From contig CAMPGG010000054.1 in NCBI GenBank assembly GCA_946885335.1, positions 1 to 14,601 of the forward strand: DNA of 14,601 nucleotides, given 5' to 3'. Positions 7,710 to 14,455 of this stretch are shown piece after piece (positions within the stretch are counted from its first letter, which is position 1; the number at the start of each line of letters is the position of its first letter). Position numbers and translations under genes: made by a program. This DNA is from an uncultured Chitinophagaceae bacterium. GTDB taxonomy: Bacteria > Bacteroidota > Bacteroidia > Chitinophagales > Chitinophagaceae. Below the pieces are notes generated by a model. That model searched no databases. It saw only the letters and a program-made list of their open reading frames with translations, and was not told the origin of the DNA.

Positions 7710-8945
7710 TTACCTGAAACGAATGGCTTTTACTGGCTGCACTTTTTTAACAATATAAGTTGGGATCATTAACACCAGGTAACTAACCAGCAAAGTGCCA
7801 CCGCAAACAGCGGCAACCTGCCACCAGATGATCTTTACTGCTGCTTCACTCAGGTAATAAGCTTCCTCTTTTAATTTGATAAATCCTGTTTCCTGTTGCA
7901 GGTAAATTATTGCCAAAGCAAACAAAGTGCCCCCGATAATACCACCAATGGTAATAATGGATGAATGTTTTAAGAATATCTTTTGCACCGTCCAGTCACT
8001 GGCACCGAGAGCTTTCAATATACCGATCATGCGTAAACGCTCAAGAACCAGGATGATCAAACAGGTGATCAGGTTAATCACCGCAATAATGATCATAAAT
8101 GCTATCAGAACATTGCGGGTAACATCCTGCATTTTTAACCAGTCAAAAATATATGGATAAATGTCTTTGATGATGCGGGTATCCCAGCTTTGCGGAAATT
8201 CATCCATCTCGTAAATATCAAGACTGGCCGGGATCATTTCTGAATAATCTTTCAAAAAGATTTCATAGCCTCCAATTTCGTAAGATTCCCAGCTGTTAAG
8301 CCGTTGTATCAATTTAAGATCACCAATGGCAAATGCATTATCATATTCCTGTATACCTGTTTTATAAATACCTACTATTTCAAGTTTGTCCGGTCGCATG
8401 CTGCCATCGGGCCTGATGAAATAGATTAATAAACGGTCATTTAATTTGAGCTTAAGCTGATTGGCGGTAAAAGTAGATATGATGATCTCCCGGCTGTAAG
8501 TGCTGTCGTTAAATTGCAGCCAGCGCCCTTCCTGCATAAATTGTTTAAGGTGATTGTAATCATAAGTCGAATCCAGACCTTTTAATAGCACACCTTCCAT
8601 GTCCTCATCCGTTTTCAAAATGGCATACTTGGTTGCAAATGGATGTATGCTTTGAACCTGTGGATTTTTTTTAACTGCAAAAGCAACCGAATCATTTTGT
8701 TCAATAGGCATTTCTTCTGCAATGGCCGTTTTCATGGGTTGTTTGTATTGCACCCTGATATGTCCCCAAAAACTAAAAACCTTTTCGCTTACCTTTTCCT
8801 GGAAACCGTTCACAAAGGCCAGGGTAATGATCATTACCGCCACACTGATCACTGTTGCGGCAATAGATAAGCGGATGATGAACCGGGAAAATGACTTTTG
8901 CTGGTTAAATGCTATTCGGTTTGCAATAAAGCCCGTTATATTCAA
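7710..8945 (-). CDS. FtsX/LolE-family ABC transporter permease
   Basis: A 411-residue inner-membrane protein with the LolC/LolE/MacB plan: a cytoplasmic N-terminus (FIANRIAFNQQKSFSRF), TM1 (about 26-48), a large periplasmic MacB_PCD-like domain (about 50-275), then three membrane segments (about 281-303, 325-350 and 374-400). It keeps the FtsX cytoplasmic loop ERLRMIGILKALGAS, which couples to the ATPase. The family moves lipoproteins to the outer membrane (LolCDE) or drives other periplasmic work. No ATP-binding subunit is adjacent, so the LolD partner must be encoded elsewhere. The start is TTG at 8945. There is no in-frame ATG between it and the upstream TGA at 8978-8976, and the next Met would remove TM1. 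It is divergent from the T9SS plug gene. Whether it is the true LolE or a paralogue is uncertain. Confidence 0.87.
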   Translation of the reverse strand: MNITGFIANRIAFNQQKSFSRFIIRLSIAATVISVAVMIITLAFVNGFQEKVSEKVFSFWGHIRVQYKQPMKTAIAEEMPIEQNDSVAFAVKKNPQVQSIHPFATKYAILKTDEDMEGVLLKGLDSTYDYNHLKQFMQEGRWLQFNDSTYSREIIISTFTANQLKLKLNDRLLIYFIRPDGSMRPDKLEIVGIYKTGIQEYDNAFAIGDLKLIQRLNSWESYEIGGYEIFLKDYSEMIPASLDIYEMDEFPQSWDTRIIKDIYPYIFDWLKMQDVTRNVLIAFMIIIAVINLITCLIILVLERLRMIGILKALGASDWTVQKIFLKHSSIITIGGIIGGTLFALAIIYLQQETGFIKLKEEAYYLSEAAVKIIWWQVAAVCGGTLLVSYLVLMIPTYIVKKVQPVKAIRFR

Positions 8946-8951
8946 TCTTGA

Positions 8952-8979
8952 AAAATTTAGGTGTAAAAATAACCATCAA
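8952..8979 (-). promoter_or_regulatory. weak candidate promoter of the permease gene
   Basis: On the minus strand TTG (8979-8977) is followed after 17 nt by TAAATTTT (8959-8952), a one-mismatch version of TAnnTTTG. The spacing is acceptable. The start of transcription would fall within a few bases of the TTG start codon at 8945. The mismatch at the last base of the -7 box keeps confidence low. Confidence 0.28.
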
Positions 8980-8999
8980 GTTTAACATCAGGCAACGTA

Positions 9000-9020
9000 T
9001 TTGACAAAGAACCCGTCAAA
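9000..9020. other. short dyad TTTGAC-N9-GTCAAA between divergent genes
   Basis: Perfect 6-bp arms TTTGAC (9000-9005) and GTCAAA (9015-9020) flank 9 bases in the gap between the permease and the T9SS plug gene. It could be an operator for a dimeric regulator or a small hairpin. No other copy was noticed in the window. Confidence 0.3.
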
Positions 9021-9104
9021 AAAGCGCTATTCAGGTTATTTTTAAAAATGATTGATGGCAGGTAACCAGATTTTAATCAAATTGTGGTAGATAAAAGTCT
9101 ATTT

Positions 9105-10403
9105 ATGATAAAGACCAACGGGAAAATTTATATTCTTTTTGTATGGATCATTTTTGGTGCAATCAAACTGGATGCACAAAATGCGGATATGATCTACGAT
9201 TCATCCATCCGTTCAATAAAATTGTATCCCGGTGGCGATCAAACGGCTTATCCCATCATGGCATTAAATGGTGGCGAACAATTGCAGTTAACTTTCGATG
9301 ACCTGGATGCCGATGTTAAAAATTATTATTACAGTTACCAGTTGTGCAATGCGGACTGGACGCCGACCATGTTAAATACCTTTGAATATACCCGTGGCTT
9401 TCAGAATGTCCGCATCTCCCATTATCGTCAATCATCCATTGCATTTACACGATATACAAACTACCAGGCAACAATCCCCGATCGCAACAGCGTTCCCTCT
9501 GTAAGTGGAAATTATTTGTTGAAAGTTTTTTTGAATGGAGATACTTCACAAATTGTTTTTACCAAAAGATTTATGGTAGTTGACCAGAAGGTATCCATTG
9601 CAGCACAGGTTCAGCAACCGTTCAATGCGCAATGGTATAACACCTATCAAAAATTGCATATCGCAGTGAGTACGGATAACCGAACAAGGGTTTTTACACC
9701 ACAGGATATTAAAGTAGTTGTGCTGCAAAATTATGTTTGGCCCAATGCTTTGTATTTAAACCGTCCCACTATTTTCCGTGGAAATTATTTTGAATACAGT
9801 GATGAAGCCAGCACGGCCATGCCGGCAGGTAAGGAATGGCGATGGATAGATCTTCGCAGCCTGCGGATGATCAGTGAAAGAATGGTTCGTATGGATAAGA
9901 AGTCTAATTCAACCGATGTTATTGTAAAACCTGATGGAGAACGGAAGTCCCAGCCATATTTATATTACCGGGATATCAATGGATTATATACTATAGAAAG
10001 CCGGGATAATAATAATCCCTTCTGGCAATCAGATTATGCAAATGTTTTATTCAGTTTTTTCCCGCCAGGCAATCAGCCCTATGCGGATCGGAATCTTTAT
10101 TTGTTTGGAGAATTAACGCAGTATGCTACCAATGAATCATCGGAAATGGTTTTTAATCCTGATAGAGGCGCTTATGAAAAAACGCTTTTGTTAAAGCAGG
10201 GTTTTTATAATTATAACTATGTTACTACCTCCATGAACGAGGATGATAAAATAATAAACTATGAAACTGCAGAAGGGCATTATTGGGATACAGAAAATGT
10301 TTATACGGTATTAGTTTATTATCGTCCGTTTGGTGCCCGTGCCGATGAACTGATCGGTTACACACAAATTAATTCTTTGCAGGGCCGACCTGGTTTGCGA
10401 TAA
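9105..10403 (+). CDS. type IX secretion system plug protein (DUF5103)
   Basis: A 432-residue secreted protein that matches the family first named DUF5103 and later identified as the Plug of the T9SS translocon, which closes the periplasmic side of the SprA pore when no substrate is passing. The signal peptide is MIKTNGKIYILFVWIIFGAI with likely cleavage after LDA. Family features are visible: IYDSSIRSIKLYPGGDQ near the mature N-terminus, then YYYSYQLCNADWTPTML, FEYTRGFQNV, NYQATIPDRNSVPSVSGNY and the strand-rich C-terminal half with NLYLFGELTQYATNE. The open frame reaches a GTG at 9084, but ATG 9105 starts directly at the signal peptide and is preferred. No other T9SS gene (sprA, porV, gldKLMN) is in the window. 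It is followed after 68 bp by the SRP RNA gene, which has its own promoter. Confidence 0.9.
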   Translation: MIKTNGKIYILFVWIIFGAIKLDAQNADMIYDSSIRSIKLYPGGDQTAYPIMALNGGEQLQLTFDDLDADVKNYYYSYQLCNADWTPTMLNTFEYTRGFQNVRISHYRQSSIAFTRYTNYQATIPDRNSVPSVSGNYLLKVFLNGDTSQIVFTKRFMVVDQKVSIAAQVQQPFNAQWYNTYQKLHIAVSTDNRTRVFTPQDIKVVVLQNYVWPNALYLNRPTIFRGNYFEYSDEASTAMPAGKEWRWIDLRSLRMISERMVRMDKKSNSTDVIVKPDGERKSQPYLYYRDINGLYTIESRDNNNPFWQSDYANVLFSFFPPGNQPYADRNLYLFGELTQYATNESSEMVFNPDRGAYEKTLLLKQGFYNYNYVTTSMNEDDKIINYETAEGHYWDTENVYTVLVYYRPFGARADELIGYTQINSLQGRPGLR

Positions 10404-10438
10404 TTTCAACTTTACTTACAATTTTATGAATTCAAATT

Positions 10439-10467
10439 TTGAGATTTATCCTGCTTCCTTATCTTTG
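10439..10467 (+). promoter_or_regulatory. SRP RNA promoter, TTG-N18-TATCTTTG
   Basis: TTG (10439-10441), 18 nt, then TATCTTTG (10460-10467) match both Bacteroidota promoter elements with normal spacing. The RNA 5' end predicted from the -7 box (about 10472) agrees with the first base of the terminal helix of the SRP RNA. This is the best promoter in the window. Confidence 0.8.
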
Positions 10468-10471
10468 CGCC

Positions 10472-10566
10472 GGCAGGTCTTACACGACCAGCTCCTGCTG
10501 AACTCCCCCAGGGTCGGAAGACAGCAAGGGTAGGCGGTTGTAGCGGTGCGATGTAATAAGCCTGCC
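10472..10566 (+). ncRNA. ffs: signal recognition particle RNA, small bacterial type (4.5S)
   Basis: A roughly 95-nt RNA that binds Ffh and targets nascent membrane proteins to FtsY. The 5' end GGCAGG (10472-10477) pairs with CCTGCC (10561-10566), and the next bases CTTA and TAAG extend the helix. The conserved domain IV hairpin is present: CTCCCCCAGG, then GTC-GGAA-GAC (tetraloop GGAA at 10516-10519), then AGCAAGGG. It matches the small SRP RNAs seen in Bacteroidota, including the CTCCTGCTGAACTCCCCCAG block. The two base pairs under the tetraloop-closing pair differ from the common GCC-GGAA-GGC form but remain paired. The end positions are inferred from the terminal helix and the promoter, so each may be off by a few bases. 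Confidence 0.92.
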
Positions 10567-10568
10567 AC

Positions 10569-10584
10569 TTTTTTTTTATTTTTT
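10569..10584 (+). terminator. T-tract terminator of the SRP RNA
   Basis: Nine T, one A and six T follow two bases after the closing helix of the SRP RNA. The RNA's own terminal stem next to this tract gives the form of an intrinsic terminator. No separate hairpin lies between them. Confidence 0.55.
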
Positions 10585-10676
10585 GGTTTAAGGTCTTTCC
10601 CGGTTTTCCCCGGGAGTCACTTATAACCCCGATCATATAAGTTTAATCTCCATTTCCAATTTTAATTTAGCCGGTA

Positions 10677-11327
10677 ATGAAATTTTTTATAGATACAGCC
10701 AATCTTGCACAAATTAAAGAAGCACACGAATTAGGTATTCTTGATGGGGTTACAACCAATCCATCATTAATGGCTAAAGAAGGTATCCGCGGAGAGGAGG
10801 CTATTACAAAACATTACAAAGATATTTGTGATTTGGTTGATGGCGATATCAGTGCCGAAGTGTTGTCAACTGATTTTGCAACTATTGTTGAAGAAGGAAA
10901 AAAACTGGCTGATATCCATCCAAATATCGTGGTAAAAGTTCCCATGATCAAAGATGGTGTCAAGGCGATCAAATGGTTTACCGATAACGGTATCCGAACC
11001 AATTGTACATTGGTGTTTTCTGCCGGCCAGGCGATACTGGCTGCAAAAGCAGGTGCGGCCTATGTTTCACCTTTTATTGGCAGAATAGATGACAGTGGTT
11101 GGGATGGTGTACAACTGATTGAACAGATAGTTCAAATATTCAGCATACAGGGTTATAAAACGGAAGTGCTTGCCGCATCTATTCGCAATCCTAATCATAT
11201 TATACAATGTGCTGCTGCAGGCGCCGATGTTTGCACCTGCCCGTTAGATTCGATCCTTGGTTTATTAAAGCATCCGCTTACAGATATTGGTCTTGCCAAG
11301 TTTTTGGAAGACGCGAAAAAAATGTAA
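10677..11327 (+). CDS. tal: transaldolase, short TalC/FSA-like family
   Basis: A 216-residue class I aldolase with a (beta/alpha)8 barrel. It starts MKFFIDTANLAQIKEA and has DGVTTNPSLMAKEG (23-36). The Schiff-base lysine is K87 in VVKVPM. The family contains both true transaldolases and fructose-6-phosphate aldolases. The two residues used to tell them apart are E61 (SAEV) and F133 (SPFIGR). E. coli FsaA has Gln59 and Tyr131 at these places, so this is predicted to be a transaldolase, moving a dihydroxyacetone unit between sedoheptulose-7-phosphate and glyceraldehyde-3-phosphate in the non-oxidative pentose phosphate pathway. The cytoplasmic start ATG is fixed by the family N-terminus. It stands alone: 110 bp after the SRP RNA and followed by a strong terminator. 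Confidence 0.92.
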   Translation: MKFFIDTANLAQIKEAHELGILDGVTTNPSLMAKEGIRGEEAITKHYKDICDLVDGDISAEVLSTDFATIVEEGKKLADIHPNIVVKVPMIKDGVKAIKWFTDNGIRTNCTLVFSAGQAILAAKAGAAYVSPFIGRIDDSGWDGVQLIEQIVQIFSIQGYKTEVLAASIRNPNHIIQCAAAGADVCTCPLDSILGLLKHPLTDIGLAKFLEDAKKM

Positions 11328-11331
11328 ATCT

Positions 11332-11357
11332 AAAGCCCCTTCACTGGGGCTTTTTTT
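11332..11357 (+). terminator. intrinsic terminator after the transaldolase gene
   Basis: An 8-bp stem AAAGCCCC (11332-11339) / GGGGCTTT (11346-11353) with the 6-base loop TTCACT runs straight into more T residues (to 11357). It begins 5 nt after the transaldolase stop codon and has the classic form. Confidence 0.9.
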
Positions 11358-11456
11358 ATGGCGATAATTCAAGTCTTCATTTCAATCTTCGTTTTACGAT
11401 AAGATGCATTAAAGATTTAAAAGTTTTAAATTTATTATCTCTTCAAATCTTCTTGT

Positions 11457-12815
11457 ATGCAAAAGCTCATTTTAAGTTTCAGCTTTTTATTCATCCTCAT
11501 TTCCTGCACCAGCCAAAATATAAATTATACTTCGACGGGTAATATTGTAATTCATTCGGTGAATGTGATCCCGATGGATGAAGAAAGGGTCATACCTAAT
11601 CAAACCGTAGTGATCCGCAATGGCAGAATTGCATCTATTCTTCCCACCACAACTACTCAATTCGAATATACCCTGGTCATTGACGGAAAAGGTAAATACC
11701 TGATGCCGGGTTTAACAGAGATGCATGCACATGTGCCACCTTCCGGTAACATGGATGAAAGTAAGGAAGTGCTATTGTTATTTGTTGCAAATGGCGTAAC
11801 AAATATCCGTGGCATGCTGGGCCATCCCAATCATCTTGAGTTAAGAACAATGATTAAACACGATGAAAAAGTGATTGGTCCGCGTTTGATTACGTCTGGT
11901 CCATCATTCAACGGTAATTCCGTAAAATCGGCAGAGCAGGGTGCTGAAATGGTCAGGCAACAAAAAGCTGCGGGTTATGATTTTTTGAAAATTCATCCCG
12001 GCATTTCAAAAGAAAATTTTGCGGCCATTGCCAAAACCGCTAAAGAAGTAAATATTTCTTTGGCTGGTCATGTGCCATTTGATGTTGGTGTATGGCGGGC
12101 TATTGATGCCCGTTATGCCACCATTGATCACATGGATGGATTTGTTGAAAGCCTGGTCCCAGGCATCGAAAATGTTACGGAACAGGAAAATGGATTCTTT
12201 GGTGTGGGTGTGGCAGCAAGGGCTGATACAAACAAAATTGCTCCACTTATTAAAGCCTTGAAAGAAAATAATATTTGGGTTGTTCCAACACAGGCTTTGG
12301 CAGAAAGGTGGATGTCACCGGTTGAAGCAAGTGTTTTTGATAATGCACCTGAAATGATATATATGTCGCCAAATACAAGAACTCAATGGCAGAAAGCAAA
12401 AAATAATTTATTGAATTCTCCTGGTTATGATAAAGATGCTACGAATCATTTTTTGGCATTGAGACGGAAATTAATTTATGAATTACATAAGAACAACGTG
12501 GGTTTGCTTTTAGGTGCAGATGCGCCGCAGGTTTATAATGTTCCGGGGTTTGCATCACATCATGAATTGAAATATATGGTTGATGCGGGACTTTCTCCAT
12601 TTGAAGCATTGCAAACTGCAACGATCAATGTTGGAAAATTTTACAGATCACCAATTGGAATGGTGAAAGAAGGTTATTTTCCCGACCTGGTTTTATTAAA
12701 CAAGAATCCACTGGAAAATATTCAACATACAACCACTATTGAGGGTGTTATTTTGAATGGCAAATGGCTCTCAAAACAATGGATTAATGAAACTTTGAAA
12801 TCATTAGAGAAGTAA
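11457..12815 (+). CDS. amidohydrolase-family lipoprotein
   Basis: A 452-residue exported hydrolase. It has a short signal peptide with lipobox LISC (Cys17), so it should be anchored in a membrane. The composite amidohydrolase domain follows: a beta-sandwich start (NIVIHSVNVIPMDEERV), LMPGLTEMHAH with metal ligands H90 and H92, a likely carboxylated lysine K178 in FLKIHPG, H205 (LAGHVPF), H225 (TIDHMDG) and D355 (LGADAPQ). All expected residues of a two-metal (subtype I-like) site are present, so it is probably active. The C-terminal sandwich ends with DLVLLNKNPLENI. Relatives include imidazolonepropionase-like and peptidase-like (prolidase, isoaspartyl) enzymes, and the substrate cannot be told. 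It is 130 bp after the transaldolase stop, beyond its terminator. Its stop is 6 bp from that of the convergent gene. Confidence 0.87.
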   Translation: MQKLILSFSFLFILISCTSQNINYTSTGNIVIHSVNVIPMDEERVIPNQTVVIRNGRIASILPTTTTQFEYTLVIDGKGKYLMPGLTEMHAHVPPSGNMDESKEVLLLFVANGVTNIRGMLGHPNHLELRTMIKHDEKVIGPRLITSGPSFNGNSVKSAEQGAEMVRQQKAAGYDFLKIHPGISKENFAAIAKTAKEVNISLAGHVPFDVGVWRAIDARYATIDHMDGFVESLVPGIENVTEQENGFFGVGVAARADTNKIAPLIKALKENNIWVVPTQALAERWMSPVEASVFDNAPEMIYMSPNTRTQWQKAKNNLLNSPGYDKDATNHFLALRRKLIYELHKNNVGLLLGADAPQVYNVPGFASHHELKYMVDAGLSPFEALQTATINVGKFYRSPIGMVKEGYFPDLVLLNKNPLENIQHTTTIEGVILNGKWLSKQWINETLKSLEK

Positions 12816-12821
12816 AATGTT

Positions 12822-13244
12822 CTAATTCTTTTGTCTTATCCCTTTTCCTTTTTTTGACTTACCCTGTCTTATTTCCCTGAGTATTTCTTCATTGGTAGGC
12901 AAGTATTCGTCATCAGGATTTTTTTTGATCCAGATGGTTGTTTCCCGCCAAACAGTGGTATCAGCTTTTAAAACTGCTTTCACTTTTACAAATTCACAGG
13001 TTGGTGTATCCGGCAGCACAAGATCATTTTTGTCAAAATACCCATAGCTGGTACTGAAATCGAGGTGTTTTGAAGTAAGCGGCATCCAGCTTCCATCAGA
13101 CATTTTCGCATCAAGATTGATATAGTTATGTGTACCTTTTTTCAGGCTGTCGGTGTATAAATTAAAAAACAGGCTGTCTATCTTTTGTGCTTTTACAACA
13201 GAAACGCTTCCTAAAATCAATAAAAATAATAATCCCTTTTTCAA
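12822..13244 (-). CDS. small secreted protein of unknown function, basic C-terminal tail
   Basis: A 140-residue protein with a clear signal peptide (MKKGLLFLLILGSVSVVKAQ, cleavage likely after KA). The mature part is rich in beta-type segments (NYINLDAKMSDGSWMPL, DFSTSYGYFDKND, CEFVKVKAVLKADTTVWRE, TTIWIKK), with one Cys, and could be one Ig-like domain. The end changes character to a highly basic tail, RQGKSKKGKGIRQKN. The start is TTG at 13244: the frame upstream holds no ATG before a stop at 13262-13260, and TTG places the two lysines exactly at the signal peptide start. It is last in the minus-strand run after the DUF2784-like gene (77-bp gap). I do not recognise the family. Confidence 0.72.
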   Translation of the reverse strand: MKKGLLFLLILGSVSVVKAQKIDSLFFNLYTDSLKKGTHNYINLDAKMSDGSWMPLTSKHLDFSTSYGYFDKNDLVLPDTPTCEFVKVKAVLKADTTVWRETTIWIKKNPDDEYLPTNEEILREIRQGKSKKGKGIRQKN

Positions 13245-13321
13245 ATTTTCCGTTTTTATTTAGTCGACTTTACTTTCTGTTTGGTTGCCTTTTACCAGCA
13301 TTTAAATTCAGCATAAATAAA

Positions 13322-13708
13322 TCATGCCTGTGGCCTGTGCATTTTGTTTTTTTTATGGAAAAAATTATAATAGATCGTTAAAATAATGGTGATGATAAAT
13401 ATGATCAACGTAACATTGTTAACCAGCGTTGCGGAAATATCCTTCCCTGAAATTTTATCGGCAAAATATTTAATAAAGGATGAGGGTAAATCGGTTTCAC
13501 CCAGTTTATTCTTTACATCCCAATGCCAGTCAGTTAAAAAACAATAACCGAAGCCATACCAGAATCCAAGGATGAACCAGCTTGCGAATGTCAATCCAAT
13601 GGTGATCAAATGTAATTTCCTGGTCTTTGGAAAAATCCATCCAACCACATTAAATAATGTTATTACAATGTGGAGTATTGTAAATAATATATCGAGGAAT
13701 ACAAGCAT
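13322..13708 (-). CDS. DUF2784-like integral membrane protein
   Basis: A 128-residue inner-membrane protein with about four hydrophobic segments: near 5-25, 33-50, 51-60 (short, ending GYCFLTDWHW) and 96-117, with a basic C-terminus (FFHKKNKMHRPQA). The layout (LHIVITLFNVVGW, then KTRKLHL, then CFLTDWHWDVKNKLGETDLP and a polar stretch before the last helix) resembles the uncharacterised DUF2784 family. The Cys-x2-Thr-Asp-Trp-x-Trp motif is the most conserved-looking part. The assignment is from memory of the family pattern and not from a search. It starts 20 bp after the Gmad2 lipoprotein stop, so the two are probably cotranscribed. The function is unknown. Confidence 0.7.
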   Translation of the reverse strand: MLVFLDILFTILHIVITLFNVVGWIFPKTRKLHLITIGLTFASWFILGFWYGFGYCFLTDWHWDVKNKLGETDLPSSFIKYFADKISGKDISATLVNNVTLIIFIITIILTIYYNFFHKKNKMHRPQA

Positions 13709-13728
13709 GGCATAATTCGACAGGTTTC

Positions 13729-14229
13729 CTAATTAAATTTAATTGGAATGGTTAATGAGCGGTCGTGTTCCCGCATATCAGATGGATTTGATCTTTCAAA
13801 AACCAGCTTGCCAGATTTACTTCCTTTGGGAACCTTGAAAACCAACTCAGTTTCAAATGGAACAAAATTTTCTGTCATCCATTCACCTTGCGCCATTGCA
13901 ATTGCGGTTGCCAATAAGCTGTCTTTCTCATCATATAACCTGACTGGGAAATCCGCTTCAAAATACCAGAAACCAACTGCTTCTCCTGTAACCTTAAAAG
14001 GGGAGGTTATGATCTCTCCTTCAATCGGACTTTGAACCCTGATTAATTCACTAACAGGTTTTTGAAGTGGTGATAACGGGGTATCTACTTTAACTTCACC
14101 TGGTTGAATAATGGTATCGGTATTAATTGATTGAACTGAATCGATGTTAATTGTTTTTTCTTCAACATCTCCACAGCTAACAAACAAACATGAGAAAACA
14201 ATCAGGTATAATATGAATGGTTTATGCAT
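13729..14229 (-). CDS. Gmad2-domain lipoprotein
   Basis: A 166-residue lipoprotein. The signal peptide ends at FVSC, lipidated Cys19, followed by GDVEEK, an acidic patch that could act as a Bacteroidota surface-export signal. A Thr/Ser/Asp-rich spacer (about 25-60) leads to one Gmad2 domain (about 64-166), an Ig-like fold first noted in spore germination proteins. The visible family pattern is IRVQSPIEGEIITSPFKVTGEA, then FWYFEADFPVRLYD, GEWMTENFVPFETEL, and ERSNPSD near the end. In Gram-negative bacteria such proteins are unassigned and are usually thought to bind other envelope parts. It is first of three minus-strand genes and has 20 bp to the next. The upstream gap holds a composite inverted repeat but no clear TAnnTTTG box. 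Confidence 0.85.
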   Translation of the reverse strand: MHKPFILYLIVFSCLFVSCGDVEEKTINIDSVQSINTDTIIQPGEVKVDTPLSPLQKPVSELIRVQSPIEGEIITSPFKVTGEAVGFWYFEADFPVRLYDEKDSLLATAIAMAQGEWMTENFVPFETELVFKVPKGSKSGKLVFERSNPSDMREHDRSLTIPIKFN

Positions 14230-14294
14230 GATGTTTAGCGTTTGATATTTATGAATGAAGATGTTTCGAAAAATAGTTCAATTTAATTGTTGAC

Positions 14295-14412
14295 GGCTTC
14301 GACCACCGCAATACTGCGGGGCAGGCAAGCTCAGCCTGACATGCAAAACATTTTAGAATATTTCCAAATTTCAACCTGATTCCCAATGTCATCCTGAGCC
14401 TGTCAAAGGACC
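14295..14412. repeat. composite inverted repeat in the 226-bp gap upstream of the Gmad2 gene
   Basis: Two related segments lie head to head. Copy A is GGCTTCGAC (14295-14303) plus CAAGCTCAGCCTGACATGC (14326-14344). Copy B is AATGTCATCCTGAGCC (14385-14400) plus TGTCAAAGGACC (14401-14412). The core GCTCAGCCTGACAT pairs with the complement of ATGTCATCCTGAGC at 12 of 14 positions, with a loop of about 43 nt. Copy A is split by 22 bases (14304-14325) that contain their own hairpin, CCGCA-ATAC-TGCGG. The core resembles short intergenic repeats seen many times in Bacteroidota genomes (recalled, not searched). The rest of the gap (14413-14455) is simple AATCAACT-like sequence with no gene. Confidence 0.55.
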
Positions 14413-14455
14413 AATCAACTAATCAACTCTTCAACTGATCAACCATTTAACAAAA

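Noticed and set aside
9084..9104. GTG start for the T9SS plug protein
   Set aside because: ATG 9105 leads directly into the signal peptide; the GTG adds seven residues with no support.
10599..10614. Hairpin CCCGG-TTTTCC-CCGGG upstream of the transaldolase gene
   Set aside because: Only five pairs with no T-tract and no recognisable riboswitch or leader around it; probably chance.
10424..10636. 70-codon minus-strand reading frame
   Set aside because: It lies antisense across the SRP RNA and its T-tract and has no protein-like character.
10662..10669. TAATTTAG as a transaldolase -7 box
   Set aside because: It has a mismatch in the key TTTG part and no TTG at a suitable distance upstream.
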